NCBI GenBank assembly: GCA_052246295.1
Contig: JBQQCO010000017.1
Length of the DNA: 64,000 nt
Reading direction: 5' to 3' (one strand)
From: Piscibacillus sp052246295
GTDB lineage: Bacteria; Bacillota; Bacilli; Bacillales; Alkalibacillaceae
Numbering within the stretch: position 1 is the first letter of the stretch; every line of letters begins with the position of its first letter. The notes under the pieces are model-generated. The model had not been told where the DNA came from. It saw nothing but the letters and a program-made list of their open reading frames with translations, and did not search any database. The position numbers and the translations under genes are program-made. Below, one piece after another: positions 50,897-60,128 of this stretch.

Positions 50897-50920
50897 GCCA
50901 GTCGGCCCTTGCCGACTGGC
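50897..50920 (+). terminator. Strong hairpin between array D and jetD
   Basis: GCCAGTCGGC pairs perfectly with GCCGACTGGC around CCTT. TTCCTCTTAATTT follows, a weak T-tract. It lies 45 nt upstream of the probable Wadjet -10 box (TAGAAT at 50945-50950) and may shield the operon from upstream transcription. Confidence 0.6.
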
Positions 50921-50987
50921 TTCCTCTTAATTTAAAAAATATGGTAGAATAATAGAAAATTATGAAGAATTAAAGGTAGGTACATAT

Positions 50988-52028
50988 ATGATTGAACAGG
51001 TGACGAGGGAGCTTCTAGATCAGTTAAGGCCCCAAAAGTCGAAGAAGAAGATTGATATGATTGAATTGGAAAAAAGTGTTCGTACGCGTGTGCCGGATTA
51101 TTACGGAATGGGTGGTTATCAAGCGTTTTACGACGTGATGATGAGTATGCAGCATGATGAGGTATTAGTGCCGCTTAAGTCAAAGGCAGAAAACGGTAAG
51201 TCCCCGGCTCTTCCTCGTTTTTTCTGGTTAATGCCTCCAGTTCACGAGCCTCAGTGGACAGGTGTGCAAAAGATGCAGGTTCAAGATCTGCTCAACTTAT
51301 CCTTCTATGACCAAAATCCCGAGTTTCAGTCTGAACAAGAGTGGAATCGCATATTAAACATCTATCATTTTTTAAAAAATAAACATAACCGTGAGTATGT
51401 GTCGGTTGCGGAGAGAAGTTTGGAATTATTCGGAGATGAGAAGGCGGTCACGAAGGAAAAACGGGGCATCTTAAACAGGCTTAAGCTCTCCTTGGATGAC
51501 ATTAAGGCGGTGAGTTACGGAGAACCGTTTGTATATTACTTGAAACCAGGCACAGATATCAATCAAGTCAAGCGGGTTCTGATCGTTGAGAATCTATCGT
51601 TTTTTCATACGGGTGTGACGTTATTAAATCGGAATGAGCTTGATTATCAGATGTTGATCTATGGTGAGGGGAAGAAAATCGAAAGTAGTTTTCAATTCTA
51701 TTATGATCATTTTCCTGGCCAGGCGTTTCAGTTTTATTATGTAGGTGACCTGGATCCAGAGGGATATAATATTTTCGCGCGATTAGTGAACAGGTATGAG
51801 CATGAAGATTTTCAATTAGCTCTAGAAATCTATCAACAAATGTTGCGTTTTAAACGGTTGGCGAATGACGTTAAGGGGCAGAATGAAAATGAGAGATTGA
51901 GAGACCGTTTCCTTGAATTTGTGACAGGTGATCTCAGGACACACATCATCGACCTTTGGGAGCGTCACGAACGGATCCCTCAAGAAGTGATTACAGTCGA
52001 GAGTTGGCAGGTGTCAGATTGTGATTAA
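50988..52028 (+). CDS. jetD: Wadjet nuclease subunit JetD
   Basis: JetD is the Toprim nuclease of Wadjet, a system that recognises and cleaves small circular DNA such as plasmids. The 346-residue protein has a helical N-terminal arm. The C-terminal DUF2220-type Toprim domain has Glu201 (VLIVENLSFFHTG) and Asp254-x-Asp256 (YVGDLDPEGYNIF), the expected metal ligands of topoisomerase VI A-type domains. AGGTAGG precedes the ATG. It is the first gene of the operon here, whereas the first described Wadjet operons run jetA-B-C-D. Its last 8 nt overlap jetA. Confidence 0.9.
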   Translation: MIEQVTRELLDQLRPQKSKKKIDMIELEKSVRTRVPDYYGMGGYQAFYDVMMSMQHDEVLVPLKSKAENGKSPALPRFFWLMPPVHEPQWTGVQKMQVQDLLNLSFYDQNPEFQSEQEWNRILNIYHFLKNKHNREYVSVAERSLELFGDEKAVTKEKRGILNRLKLSLDDIKAVSYGEPFVYYLKPGTDINQVKRVLIVENLSFFHTGVTLLNRNELDYQMLIYGEGKKIESSFQFYYDHFPGQAFQFYYVGDLDPEGYNIFARLVNRYEHEDFQLALEIYQQMLRFKRLANDVKGQNENERLRDRFLEFVTGDLRTHIIDLWERHERIPQEVITVESWQVSDCD

Positions 52029-53520
52029 TCCTTGGAATAAATTTGAAGAGCGTATGAAGCGCTTAAATCCTTTTTTCATGCTAGGAAAAGGGATGAATAT
52101 TGGCGAGCACCTCAATCCTTATGTTCCTTCGATTTTGTTTCGGACGATTTTAGAGGTGTTTTTCCGTGAAATTGATGAGAGTTTGGAGCGGGACAAGCAG
52201 TCGATTTATTATATTGTCCAACAGGTCGTGAAAGATATGGGGCTTGAGGCGAGTCCTGAGCAGATTGAACGGATGAGAAATGGGCTGTTGTATTTTGGTG
52301 ATGAAAAAATGAATCGACCGTTCGAAGCGGAGGTGTTCGTGCCAGAGAATAAGGCGTGGGAGACACAGACGTTTCGTTATTTGGTGACGGATGAATATTT
52401 TACCGATTTGGAATCGAATCGAAAGGTGATTTATAAATTATCGGATGCGGCTCAGGAAATGGTGTTTATGAGTCGTGAGATTACGGAAGAGTACTCGATT
52501 AGTGTCGAGCAGCTTTATAGTATTCAGTTGATTAAAAACGGTAATTTTAGAAAAGCCACGGATAACCAGACGAACTTGATTGCCAAGGTTAAGCGTTTTA
52601 TTCGTGATGAGGAAATGTTTAAGAATGAAATTTTACAAGATCCTAGATTGCTTGTGTCTGATGAAAATAAGCAGAGGGAATCTCGACGTAATGAGATTGA
52701 ATCGCAGTTTGAGGAAGAAAGTAAGTATTTCAAGACAATGTTGTCATTAGTCGAAAAAGCGCAGACGGATGGCCTAAGCGAGAATGTTCGGAAAGAGTTA
52801 TTTGAGCTTCAGGAACAGGTTGAGTTGTCCAGGCGTTTGCACGATCGGTTTGCGAGATTAGTCATCCAAAACATCGAAATTGAAATGCGTTTTAAAACGG
52901 AGAATCCGTCGTTATTTTGGGAACAATCAAAAATGTCATTTAAAGAAACGATTTATGAAGAGTGGGTGGTGCAGAAAGGGATTACGGATTTCGAGCCTGT
53001 GCACGCTTTAGTGAATTCACTGTTTTCGCCGCAACATGAATTTATATTGCCGCTAGAATGGGTTTGGGATGAGCAAGAAATTATTGAACGAGTGTTTGAA
53101 GAAGACGAGACAGACGTGAAAGATGAGGAAGAAGAGTTTAATAGGGAAGAAGTGGATTGGGAATCGGTTGCCGCAGCGTGGGAGCCTGTTTTCCAAGGAC
53201 TACTAGACTCTGGTGAGTTTTCCTTGACGCGGTTAAAAGAACTGCCACTAGATTTGCAGGATCAATGGTTTGAAGAGCGTATTACATATGAGCTTTGGAT
53301 GTTGTTTGACCAATCCCCGTTAACGATCCGGGTGATGGATGAGGATGCGTGGAATGATGAGCGAGAGAAGTTAATGATTGAGCTCGTAAAACGAAATCGT
53401 AAGTTTGAACAATTGTACGGTTGCGGGATTTATACCGAATACGACCCGGATGCACCTGTGTTTCACTGGTATGGAACAAAAATGACGCCATTTAAATTGA
53501 AAATCAAGGAGATGAACTAG
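52021..53520 (+). CDS. jetA: Wadjet kleisin-like subunit JetA
   Basis: JetA bridges the SMC-like JetC heads like MukF. The 499-residue acidic, helical protein starts MINPWNKFEERMKRLNPFFM, contains VPSILFRTILEVFFREID (winged-helix-like) and long central helices with VEKAQTDGLSENVRKELFEL, then a Glu-rich linker (EEDETDVKDEEEEFNREEVD). It matches the JetA type found with this JetC class. The GTG start overlaps the jetD stop, and the stop abuts jetB, so translation is coupled. Confidence 0.88.
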   Translation: MINPWNKFEERMKRLNPFFMLGKGMNIGEHLNPYVPSILFRTILEVFFREIDESLERDKQSIYYIVQQVVKDMGLEASPEQIERMRNGLLYFGDEKMNRPFEAEVFVPENKAWETQTFRYLVTDEYFTDLESNRKVIYKLSDAAQEMVFMSREITEEYSISVEQLYSIQLIKNGNFRKATDNQTNLIAKVKRFIRDEEMFKNEILQDPRLLVSDENKQRESRRNEIESQFEEESKYFKTMLSLVEKAQTDGLSENVRKELFELQEQVELSRRLHDRFARLVIQNIEIEMRFKTENPSLFWEQSKMSFKETIYEEWVVQKGITDFEPVHALVNSLFSPQHEFILPLEWVWDEQEIIERVFEEDETDVKDEEEEFNREEVDWESVAAAWEPVFQGLLDSGEFSLTRLKELPLDLQDQWFEERITYELWMLFDQSPLTIRVMDEDAWNDEREKLMIELVKRNRKFEQLYGCGIYTEYDPDAPVFHWYGTKMTPFKLKIKEMN

Positions 53521-54237
53521 ATGGATGTGGAAACGATGAAGATTGCGTCGAATATCTTTTTTACGTTATTAGACCAAAAAGTACTGACGGATGAGGATGA
53601 GCGTTTCAAGCAGTATTCTGAACCGGATGTCCGCTCAGCCGTTAACGTGATGGCAGACGAATCCAAGACCTATATTATTGAAACTCAAACAAAACTTCAT
53701 CTCGTCACCAAACCTGATGGGTCCGTGTTTGCGACGCATTTTTCCCATTTGAAGTCTAAATATCCTGATGTTGAAAATAAGAAAAAATTCAACTTGATTT
53801 CGATGATTATTATGACGTATTTGGCCGAAATTGATCAGAGTGTGGCGTCTAAATGGAAGCGGAAGCGTGAAGGGATCACGTACTATGTCATCGAACAACA
53901 AGTGTCGAAGCTAATTCAGCAGTGGGAGCAAACATTGAATGAGAACCCTGAGTTTAGTAAGGAAAAAGGGATTGCGATGAATGAGATTATTACGCTATGG
54001 CATAATCTTGAGACTTTAGATGAACGTGATCAAAGACCGAATAGACGGACGCGAATCGGGATTATTATGACGGCAATGAAACTACTGAAGGATGAAGGAC
54101 TCGTTCACATTACCGAAATGGAGGACATCCATCATATTTTTCCAAAAGATGAGTTGTTTGAACGAGTGGAATCGTATTATCAAAACCAGCGGAGATATCA
54201 AGAAGTGAAACAGTTAATATTGGAAGGAAGTGAGTAA
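53521..54237 (+). CDS. jetB: Wadjet KITE-like subunit JetB
   Basis: JetB is the MukE-like tandem winged-helix partner of JetA. The 238-residue protein has SNIFFTLLDQKVLTDEDERF at the N-terminus, then LISMIIMTYLAEIDQSVASK and GIIMTAMKLLKDEGLVHITE, two winged-helix-like blocks. It starts one codon after the jetA stop and runs up to jetC (stop at 54235-54237). Recognition is by context and size more than by a sharp motif. Confidence 0.85.
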   Translation: MDVETMKIASNIFFTLLDQKVLTDEDERFKQYSEPDVRSAVNVMADESKTYIIETQTKLHLVTKPDGSVFATHFSHLKSKYPDVENKKKFNLISMIIMTYLAEIDQSVASKWKRKREGITYYVIEQQVSKLIQQWEQTLNENPEFSKEKGIAMNEIITLWHNLETLDERDQRPNRRTRIGIIMTAMKLLKDEGLVHITEMEDIHHIFPKDELFERVESYYQNQRRYQEVKQLILEGSE

Positions 54238-54238
54238 C

Positions 54239-57200
54239 ATGCCTCGTATAAATCGAATTCGGATTGCAGGACTGTATTATAATTCAATGAAGAAAAAGTA
54301 CGATGACTTAGTCTTCGATTTTAATGATGGTGAAGCGTCTGGTAACGGTTTGATTTCAATGATGAACGGTGGAGGAAAAGGTGTGTTACTTCAGACGGTA
54401 TTCCAACTGTTTAAGCCGGGTACTTCATGGGGAGAAAAAGATAACCGTGTGTATCAGCAATTTTTCCATAATGAAAGGCGAACGTTTAAGCCTTATACAT
54501 TTCATGTTGTAATCGAGTGGCTCCTGGATGGTGATGACGAGCGGTACTTGTTGACGGGCGTAGCGTGTTCGGCGAAAAAGGTCGTATCAGAGCATGAGGA
54601 TGAGAATGACCATGAGATTAAGCCTGATTTTCTTTTTTATCAAAAGGAGTATGGGACCAATGAGGATTGGTTGAGTCAAATTAATTTGTATCAAAAAGGT
54701 GAAGGGGTTGAGATTGAGAACTTAAGGGCGAATTTGAGGGTGCTTGGACTTGATCCGTTTGTGGACCGTAAAAAGCATTATAAAATTTTAAAAAGTTACG
54801 GTGTTGACCGAAAAGATTTTGATACGCAGAAGAAAATTAATAAAGCTGAAGGTGGTGTCGGTAAGTTCTTTGAAGGCGCAGAGGATGATTATACGCTCTT
54901 TCGCAATAAAGTGATTCCGATTATTAGTGAGTCGATGGAGCAGCAGTCGTCTCAGACCCAGGACCTTGTTGAAATTTTTAAAAGTCAAGCGAGTATTGCG
55001 AAGAACCTGCCTGTGTTGTTGTCTCGCGAAGGGTCACATAAAGAGTTTTTGGAATTGATTAAGCCTGTTGAAGAAGCGGTTGATGCTGGAATTGAGCTAC
55101 AACAGGACATCCGTCATCATATGCTTCGCGGAAATCGATTGTACAGTAGCTTGAGTCACTTGATTGAACGTCGAAGTGAGGATATTTCTGAGTTTCAACA
55201 AGAGATTGAGCAGGTACAAACGAAGATTAATGACTTATATTTTGAAAAAGACAATATTGAATATATACAACAGAAGAAAGAGTTAATCGAGCTAGAGCGC
55301 CAATTGCAAGAGCTGGAAGAGGAGAAAGAGGCCTTATCTCAATCTATTGACGATTTAGAAGCAAAAGAAAAGGATTTTAACATTCAGTTATTGTTATTAG
55401 ATTGGAATGAGGTCAATCAAGTGGTTAAGTCGATTAAGGAGAGGATCGATCAGCTCGAGAGTAGCCAAGACATGCAAGATACGAAAGAAAGTATTCGTAA
55501 GCTTGAGGAGGACACCGCTCATGAGTGGGAGAAATCTCAGGTGTATTTGTCGGATACGGTGAACCGCTATGAAACGTTAATGCACCAATTCGAAGATCAG
55601 CTAGAGTCTTTGGAGAAAGATCGAAATCGTTTAAAAGATGAACGAGCGATTTTTTCTGTTAAAATTGATAATTTAGAAGAAGAAAGTCAGAAGTTTAAAG
55701 AGAAAGAAGATGAGATTTTAGAACAGTTTGGTGAGGCTGTTATATTTGATGTTGAATCAACCCTGACAGAAACGAAGCAGGACATAAGCAGTAAGCAAAA
55801 GGAGCAGTATACTTTAGAAGCCCAGCTTGAAGCGAGTCAGCAACAGCTTCATACGCTTGAGTTAAAGGAAAGAGAATTACAGACGGGTAAAAAGACGGAT
55901 GAAGAAACGTTGAATCAATTGCAGGAAAAACTATCGCAACAGGAAGAAGCTGAGCGTCAGTTAAGGCAAAGGTTGGTTCCTTATGTTAAGGAAGACCTTT
56001 CCAGTGACGTACGGTCGTGGCTTGAGCGGGCGTTACGGTTAATCAAACAAGAAGAAACTCACATTCGTGAAGAGCTTGAGGCTAACCAGCGAAAGTTATG
56101 GCAAAAACAGATCAATCACTCGCTTAACCAAGAAGAGTTTTGGGTCGCCAATCAAGATTTGAAACTTGTGAAAGAGAAGCTTGAACAGGATATTGAGATT
56201 TATTACGGGACGGAGTTTTTACTAGATTTAAATGAAGCTGCCCGACGAAATGAGTTAGCACAACATCCGTTATTACCTTATGGACTCATCGTAGCGGACG
56301 AGAAAAGTTTAAGTCTCGTTAACGACGAATTAAATCAATTATTTGTTCAGTCACCAGTTCCGATTTTTATACGGGAGAAAATGAGTGAGCCTTCCACTAC
56401 ACAGTTTCATATTTTAAATGGAACGGGACACGAATTTGCGGTTGACCCAAAGCAGTACAAGGAATGGAAAGGTCAATTAACGGATGAAGTGGAGGAGATC
56501 CTAGCGTTAATTGAGGAACTGAAGGAGTCTAATCAGCATGTCGTTGAGCTATCTCAACAAACGCAGACAATGCTTGCTCAAGAGCTGAGTGGAGATATTC
56601 AAGAGGACGTTCAACGTGTTCAGTTGCGTGTAAATGATTACACTGAGCAGTTGAACAACATTGATGTTGAGAAGGGCCAGCTTGAGGACCGAATTGAGAT
56701 CGCTAAAAGTTCGTTAAGTCAAATCGCTAAAACGATGGCAGAACTGGAAGAGCATGTTAAAGAGCTTGAAACTTATCAGAAAGAATTAGAGCAAGAGAAC
56801 CAGCGACAGCAAGAGCTTGAAGCGAGTCGGTCTAAGTTGGATACCGTCAAGCAGTCAATACAGAAAAAGGATGAAGAAATTAAATCCTTAAGTAGTAGTC
56901 GTGAAAGCTGGAGTGACAGTTTTAGAGGATGGAAATTTGATTACGGAAAATTAGTTGATCGGCTAAAAGACATTGTGTCGGATGCGAGTATGCCTGAAAG
57001 TGTTGGTGCGAGTGATGATGTTGACGAGCCAAGGTTTGACTGGGAAGCGTATCGTAAGTTAGAAAATTTACGGAGTCAACACGATTATTTAAAACAGTCA
57101 CTAGAAAATCAGGATAAAGAGTTGGCTGTACTAGAAGAAAAACGTCGCCATAAGCAGGAATCTCAGGGGAACATTGAGCAAGATTTAGGTAAGCTTGATG

Positions 57201-58651
57201 TGAATTGGAAATCACGAGATATCCCAAGCACTCCAAGAACTGTGATAGAGAAGCGTTTGGAAGAACATACGGTCAAATTGCATGAAAGTAAGTCGCGATT
57301 GTCTGACGTTGATGGCGATATAAAAGGTATTGTTGGCCAGCATTCAACAATGTCAAAACACCTCGAACAAATGAACGAGAAAATTGAAAAGGCTCATCAT
57401 CGAGCACCTTATTTTGAAGCTGTCGATGTCGACCGCATGAGAATACACATCAACCAAGAGCTCCAAAAACACGATCAACAACAGCGCGAGTATCGGGACG
57501 AACTCGATCGTTATGAACGTGAGATTAGAGTGTATGAGACCAAACAAAATCAGCTGTTTGGGGCCGGTGTGACTGAGAACGATACGCCTTTTGAACAGAG
57601 TGAACTTGAATTGGTTCGAAAAGAAGAGTCGACGGTGGTTGAAGAGTGGATTAACAACAAACAACAATTTGATGGTCGACAAAATCATACACAAAATGAT
57701 TTAGAACGGGAAGTCAATGAACTTAAACTAGAAGTTGAAGAGCGCGACTGGGATTTTCAGTTTAAGAATGATGTGATCAAAACTTTCAACCAGTTGAATC
57801 TAAGAGAGTATCAACATATTAAAGAGACGATTTCGAGAATGGTGAAGTTTTCGCGAAAAAGCTTAGATGACTTGAAGAAGGAAAAGGAGGATGCTGAAAA
57901 GGCTCAAGAATATTGGGCCAATCGTGCAGCATTAAAAGTCATCACGATTTCTGATCACATTAAAAAAATGGTCCAACAAATGAGGTTTAAGAATCAGGTA
58001 GCAGTGTTCCCATTAGTTCAGCTCAAGGAAGATATTTTGCCAAGAAAGCCAGAAGAGGTTCAGAGCTTATTACGGGAATATTTTATTGGTTCAATAAAAA
58101 AATTAAATCAAGAGTTCAAGGACCTAGACGAACGTAACCAAGAGTTGGTGAAGCGGATTCACGAGTATGTCAGTGACGAACAGATTATGCTCGTCGCCTT
58201 AAGGAATAGCTATCCCGAATTGGAAGTTTATAATATGCAGACTAGTAATGTCTTTACCTATGGCCGTCCGAGAAAGGAACACTACTCAACTTGGAGGACG
58301 ATTAATAAAGGATCCGCGATGGAGTCAGACGGTAGCGGCGGCCAGAAGCTAGCTGCTCGAATGATCATCATGATGATGCTTCTATCGATGAAAAATGAGT
58401 CGGAACAACATTGGACACCGCTGTTCCTCGATAACCCATTTGGACAAGCAGCATCCGAGCACGTACTGGACCCAATCTTCAAAGTATCTGAAGAATTAAA
58501 GTTCCAGCTCATCATCGTGACACCACCAGAATTAGTGAAAACAGAAATCAGCCAGCGTTTTCCGGTGTACTATAAGCTTGACTTTAACAAAGTGCACGGG
58601 AAAGAGATTGTCACAGAAAAAGTGCAGTATAGTTATCGGATGTATAGTTAA
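54239..58651 (+). CDS. jetC: Wadjet SMC-like ATPase JetC
   Basis: JetC is the MukB-like motor that loads onto DNA and extrudes loops before JetD cuts. The protein is 1470 residues. The head is split: an N-terminal Walker A-like MMNGGGKGVLLQ with Lys47, and near residue 1364 the ABC signature DGSGGQKLAAR with Walker B PLFLDNPFGQAASEHV at about 1395 (Asn after Asp instead of the usual Glu). Between lie two long coiled-coil arms (about 300-520 and 730-930, for example LEEEKEALSQSIDDLEAKEK) and a hinge-like region near 600-720. The ATG at 54239 has GGAAGGAAG upstream; a GTG nine bases earlier overlaps the jetB end. It is the last Wadjet gene, ended by a hairpin within the repeat element that follows. 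Confidence 0.92.
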   Translation: MPRINRIRIAGLYYNSMKKKYDDLVFDFNDGEASGNGLISMMNGGGKGVLLQTVFQLFKPGTSWGEKDNRVYQQFFHNERRTFKPYTFHVVIEWLLDGDDERYLLTGVACSAKKVVSEHEDENDHEIKPDFLFYQKEYGTNEDWLSQINLYQKGEGVEIENLRANLRVLGLDPFVDRKKHYKILKSYGVDRKDFDTQKKINKAEGGVGKFFEGAEDDYTLFRNKVIPIISESMEQQSSQTQDLVEIFKSQASIAKNLPVLLSREGSHKEFLELIKPVEEAVDAGIELQQDIRHHMLRGNRLYSSLSHLIERRSEDISEFQQEIEQVQTKINDLYFEKDNIEYIQQKKELIELERQLQELEEEKEALSQSIDDLEAKEKDFNIQLLLLDWNEVNQVVKSIKERIDQLESSQDMQDTKESIRKLEEDTAHEWEKSQVYLSDTVNRYETLMHQFEDQLESLEKDRNRLKDERAIFSVKIDNLEEESQKFKEKEDEILEQFGEAVIFDVESTLTETKQDISSKQKEQYTLEAQLEASQQQLHTLELKERELQTGKKTDEETLNQLQEKLSQQEEAERQLRQRLVPYVKEDLSSDVRSWLERALRLIKQEETHIREELEANQRKLWQKQINHSLNQEEFWVANQDLKLVKEKLEQDIEIYYGTEFLLDLNEAARRNELAQHPLLPYGLIVADEKSLSLVNDELNQLFVQSPVPIFIREKMSEPSTTQFHILNGTGHEFAVDPKQYKEWKGQLTDEVEEILALIEELKESNQHVVELSQQTQTMLAQELSGDIQEDVQRVQLRVNDYTEQLNNIDVEKGQLEDRIEIAKSSLSQIAKTMAELEEHVKELETYQKELEQENQRQQELEASRSKLDTVKQSIQKKDEEIKSLSSSRESWSDSFRGWKFDYGKLVDRLKDIVSDASMPESVGASDDVDEPRFDWEAYRKLENLRSQHDYLKQSLENQDKELAVLEEKRRHKQESQGNIEQDLGKLDVNWKSRDIPSTPRTVIEKRLEEHTVKLHESKSRLSDVDGDIKGIVGQHSTMSKHLEQMNEKIEKAHHRAPYFEAVDVDRMRIHINQELQKHDQQQREYRDELDRYEREIRVYETKQNQLFGAGVTENDTPFEQSELELVRKEESTVVEEWINNKQQFDGRQNHTQNDLEREVNELKLEVEERDWDFQFKNDVIKTFNQLNLREYQHIKETISRMVKFSRKSLDDLKKEKEDAEKAQEYWANRAALKVITISDHIKKMVQQMRFKNQVAVFPLVQLKEDILPRKPEEVQSLLREYFIGSIKKLNQEFKDLDERNQELVKRIHEYVSDEQIMLVALRNSYPELEVYNMQTSNVFTYGRPRKEHYSTWRTINKGSAMESDGSGGQKLAARMIIMMMLLSMKNESEQHWTPLFLDNPFGQAASEHVLDPIFKVSEELKFQLIIVTPPELVKTEISQRFPVYYKLDFNKVHGKEIVTEKVQYSYRMYS

Positions 58652-58657
58652 TAAAGG

Positions 58658-58921
58658 AGAGGCTGGGACAAAACAATTTTTAACCTAGAGAAAGACGAAT
58701 ATTAGGGTGCTTGTGACTCCTAATATTCGTCTTCATTTTTTTGCCATGTCAAAATGCTTCGCTTACCGCAGGCACGGCTTCAACTTCACCAAACTCACTC
58801 TTGTTCGTTTGGTGGGATTTTCAGCTCGTGCTGTTCCTGCAGGTGTCTCAGCATTTTGACAAGGCTAATAGCACTCAATGTTCGTTTTCTGATAAGCTAC
58901 TTTTCTTTTGTCCCAGCCTCT
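58658..58921 (+). repeat. Palindromic intergenic element with GAGGCTGGGACAAAA ends
   Basis: The element of 264 bp begins AGAGGCTGGGACAAAA and ends with its reverse complement TTTTGTCCCAGCCTCT. It contains two nested inverted repeats. The first is the hairpin at 58692-58732. The second is an imperfect stem: GTCAAAATGCT and ACC(G)CAGG on the left match CCTGCAGGT and AGCATTTTGAC on the right, with CACCAAAC against GTTTGGTG inside. This looks like a small non-autonomous, MITE-like element acting as the operon's 3' end. Similar GAGGCTGGGACAAAA sequences are common in intergenic DNA of Bacillales. It holds no gene; a 60-codon frame in it is spurious. Confidence 0.75.
58692..58732 (+). terminator. 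Terminator hairpin of the Wadjet operon
   Basis: AAGACGAATATTAGG pairs with CCTAATATTCGTCTT around an 11-nt loop, and CATTTTTTT follows. Confidence 0.75.
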
Positions 58922-59073
58922 AAACTGTAAAATTGCTTTTATGTATCTAACCATATATTATGTTTAAATGTTGATAATAAAATTCTGTAAATTTATAACA
59001 AAGGTAACTATTCGTACATATTTCTGAATATCAATTTTCTTATAAGGAGATATTGATTATAGGAGGTGTACGA

Positions 59074-59274
59074 ATGAGGAAGAAGAAGGAGAGTGATAAG
59101 GTGACTGCTCCAACTATGAAGAGCTCTAAGAAAGAACGAATATTAGAACAAGCTAGAAATAAATTCCATGATAAAGATAGAAAGAAGAATTTGATTCAGG
59201 CAGGCGGATCATTATCAACTAAACAAGAATTTGATGTAGTAGAAATTTCTAAAAACATAAGGGGTAAAGAATAG
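59074..59274 (+). CDS. Small antitoxin-like protein
   Basis: The 66-residue, highly charged protein starts MRKKKESDKVTAPTMKSSKK and has a helical ERILEQARNKFHDKDRKK core, then SLSTKQEFDVVEISKNI. AGGAGGTG lies 5 nt before the ATG at 59074. Its stop codon is immediately followed by the start of a PIN-domain gene, the order of antitoxin then toxin. Such short, charged partners of PIN toxins vary greatly in sequence; I recognise none of the named families. Confidence 0.6.
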   Translation: MRKKKESDKVTAPTMKSSKKERILEQARNKFHDKDRKKNLIQAGGSLSTKQEFDVVEISKNIRGKE

Positions 59275-59275
59275 A

Positions 59276-59952
59276 ATGGCATTTCATCATGAGGATTATG
59301 GTAAAAATATCGTTACCCTAAAAGGGAACGATATTTTTTCTTAGATACAAATATAATTATTACATATTTATATAAAGAAGCTAAGTTCCATGAAGCTACG
59401 CTGTTGTTTATTAGATACTTAATTTATAAACAAGCAATATTATGTATTTCTGAAGTGGTGGTGATGGAAGCTCTAAATGTATTATCTAAAGAGATGTATG
59501 TAAGTGACATGTTAAGGCGGCCAGATAGTAAGAAACCAAATTATTATAGAAGTAGATGGAGTCAACATGTACTAAAAAAAGAGCCTGAGAATCTATCAAA
59601 ATATCATGAAAAAGCTAGTGAGTTGTTGAGGCCTTTTATTGAAAATTGCATTATCGTTGAATCAGATGAGGAACAAATAAAAAGAGCGATTGAATTAAGT
59701 ATTAGTGTTCCTGTTGGCTCAGCTGATGCACTGATCATTAGTACAAGTTTAGGTATTGGTGCTAATGGATTGTTGTCTTTGGATAGTGATATGGAGAAGG
59801 TAAATGACATAACAGTATACACCACAACTGTTGATAATTCTAACTTTGATGCTAAAAGTATGCTAGAAAAATTAGATGACGGTTTCGTAAGCTATCTAGT
59901 AGAGATAATGGGTGAAGCAGAATTTTATAATAAATATCCTGTTACACCATGA
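59276..59952 (+). pseudogene. PIN-domain toxin-like protein, frameshifted
   Basis: The ATG at 59276, one base after the antitoxin-like gene, encodes MAFHHEDYGKNIVTLKGNDI but stops after FS. One base off, the PIN domain begins FFLDTNIIITYLYKEAKF with the catalytic Asp, and goes on with SEVVVMEALNVLSKEM, GSADALIISTSLGIGAN and LLSLDSDMEKV. The last are the PIN acidic residues. The break falls in a run of six Ts (59334-59339), where seven would restore the frame. No usable start precedes LDTN in the second frame. Either the toxin is dead, or this is a sequencing or phase-variable slip. Confidence 0.75.
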
Positions 59953-59962
59953 ATAAGGAAAA

Positions 59963-60030
59963 CCAGTCGAAATAAATTTAAATCCCGAATACAAAGGGTG
60001 TACTTTAAGCACCCGGCTGGCTTACTTTTT
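59963..60030 (+). terminator. Terminator after the PIN gene
   Basis: GGGTG pairs with CACCC around TACTTTAAG inside an outer CCAGTCG/CGGCTGG pair, followed by CTTACTTTTT. Confidence 0.6.
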
Positions 60031-60088
60031 AAATCTAATATTATTCAATCCGTTTATCTTCTGTTTTAAAATTTGATGGCGAGCTATG

Positions 60089-60118
60089 AAAAAACGAACC
60101 CGCATCACGCGGATTCGC
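60089..60118 (-). terminator. Terminator of the nagZ-namZ operon
   Basis: On the minus strand GCGAATCCGC pairs with GCGGGTTCG(T) around GTGAT, followed by TTTTTT. It lies 11 nt after the namZ stop. Confidence 0.85.
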
Positions 60119-60128
60119 TCTTTTCCTA

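Noticed and set aside
50449..50935. Overlapping about 150-codon frames on both strands (ISPNSS and GEIMLE repeats)
   Set aside because: Both are produced by array D. Equal openness of both strands argues for repeat structure rather than coding.
58741..58923. 60-codon frame after jetC
   Set aside because: Lies wholly inside the palindromic element; composition follows the inverted repeats.
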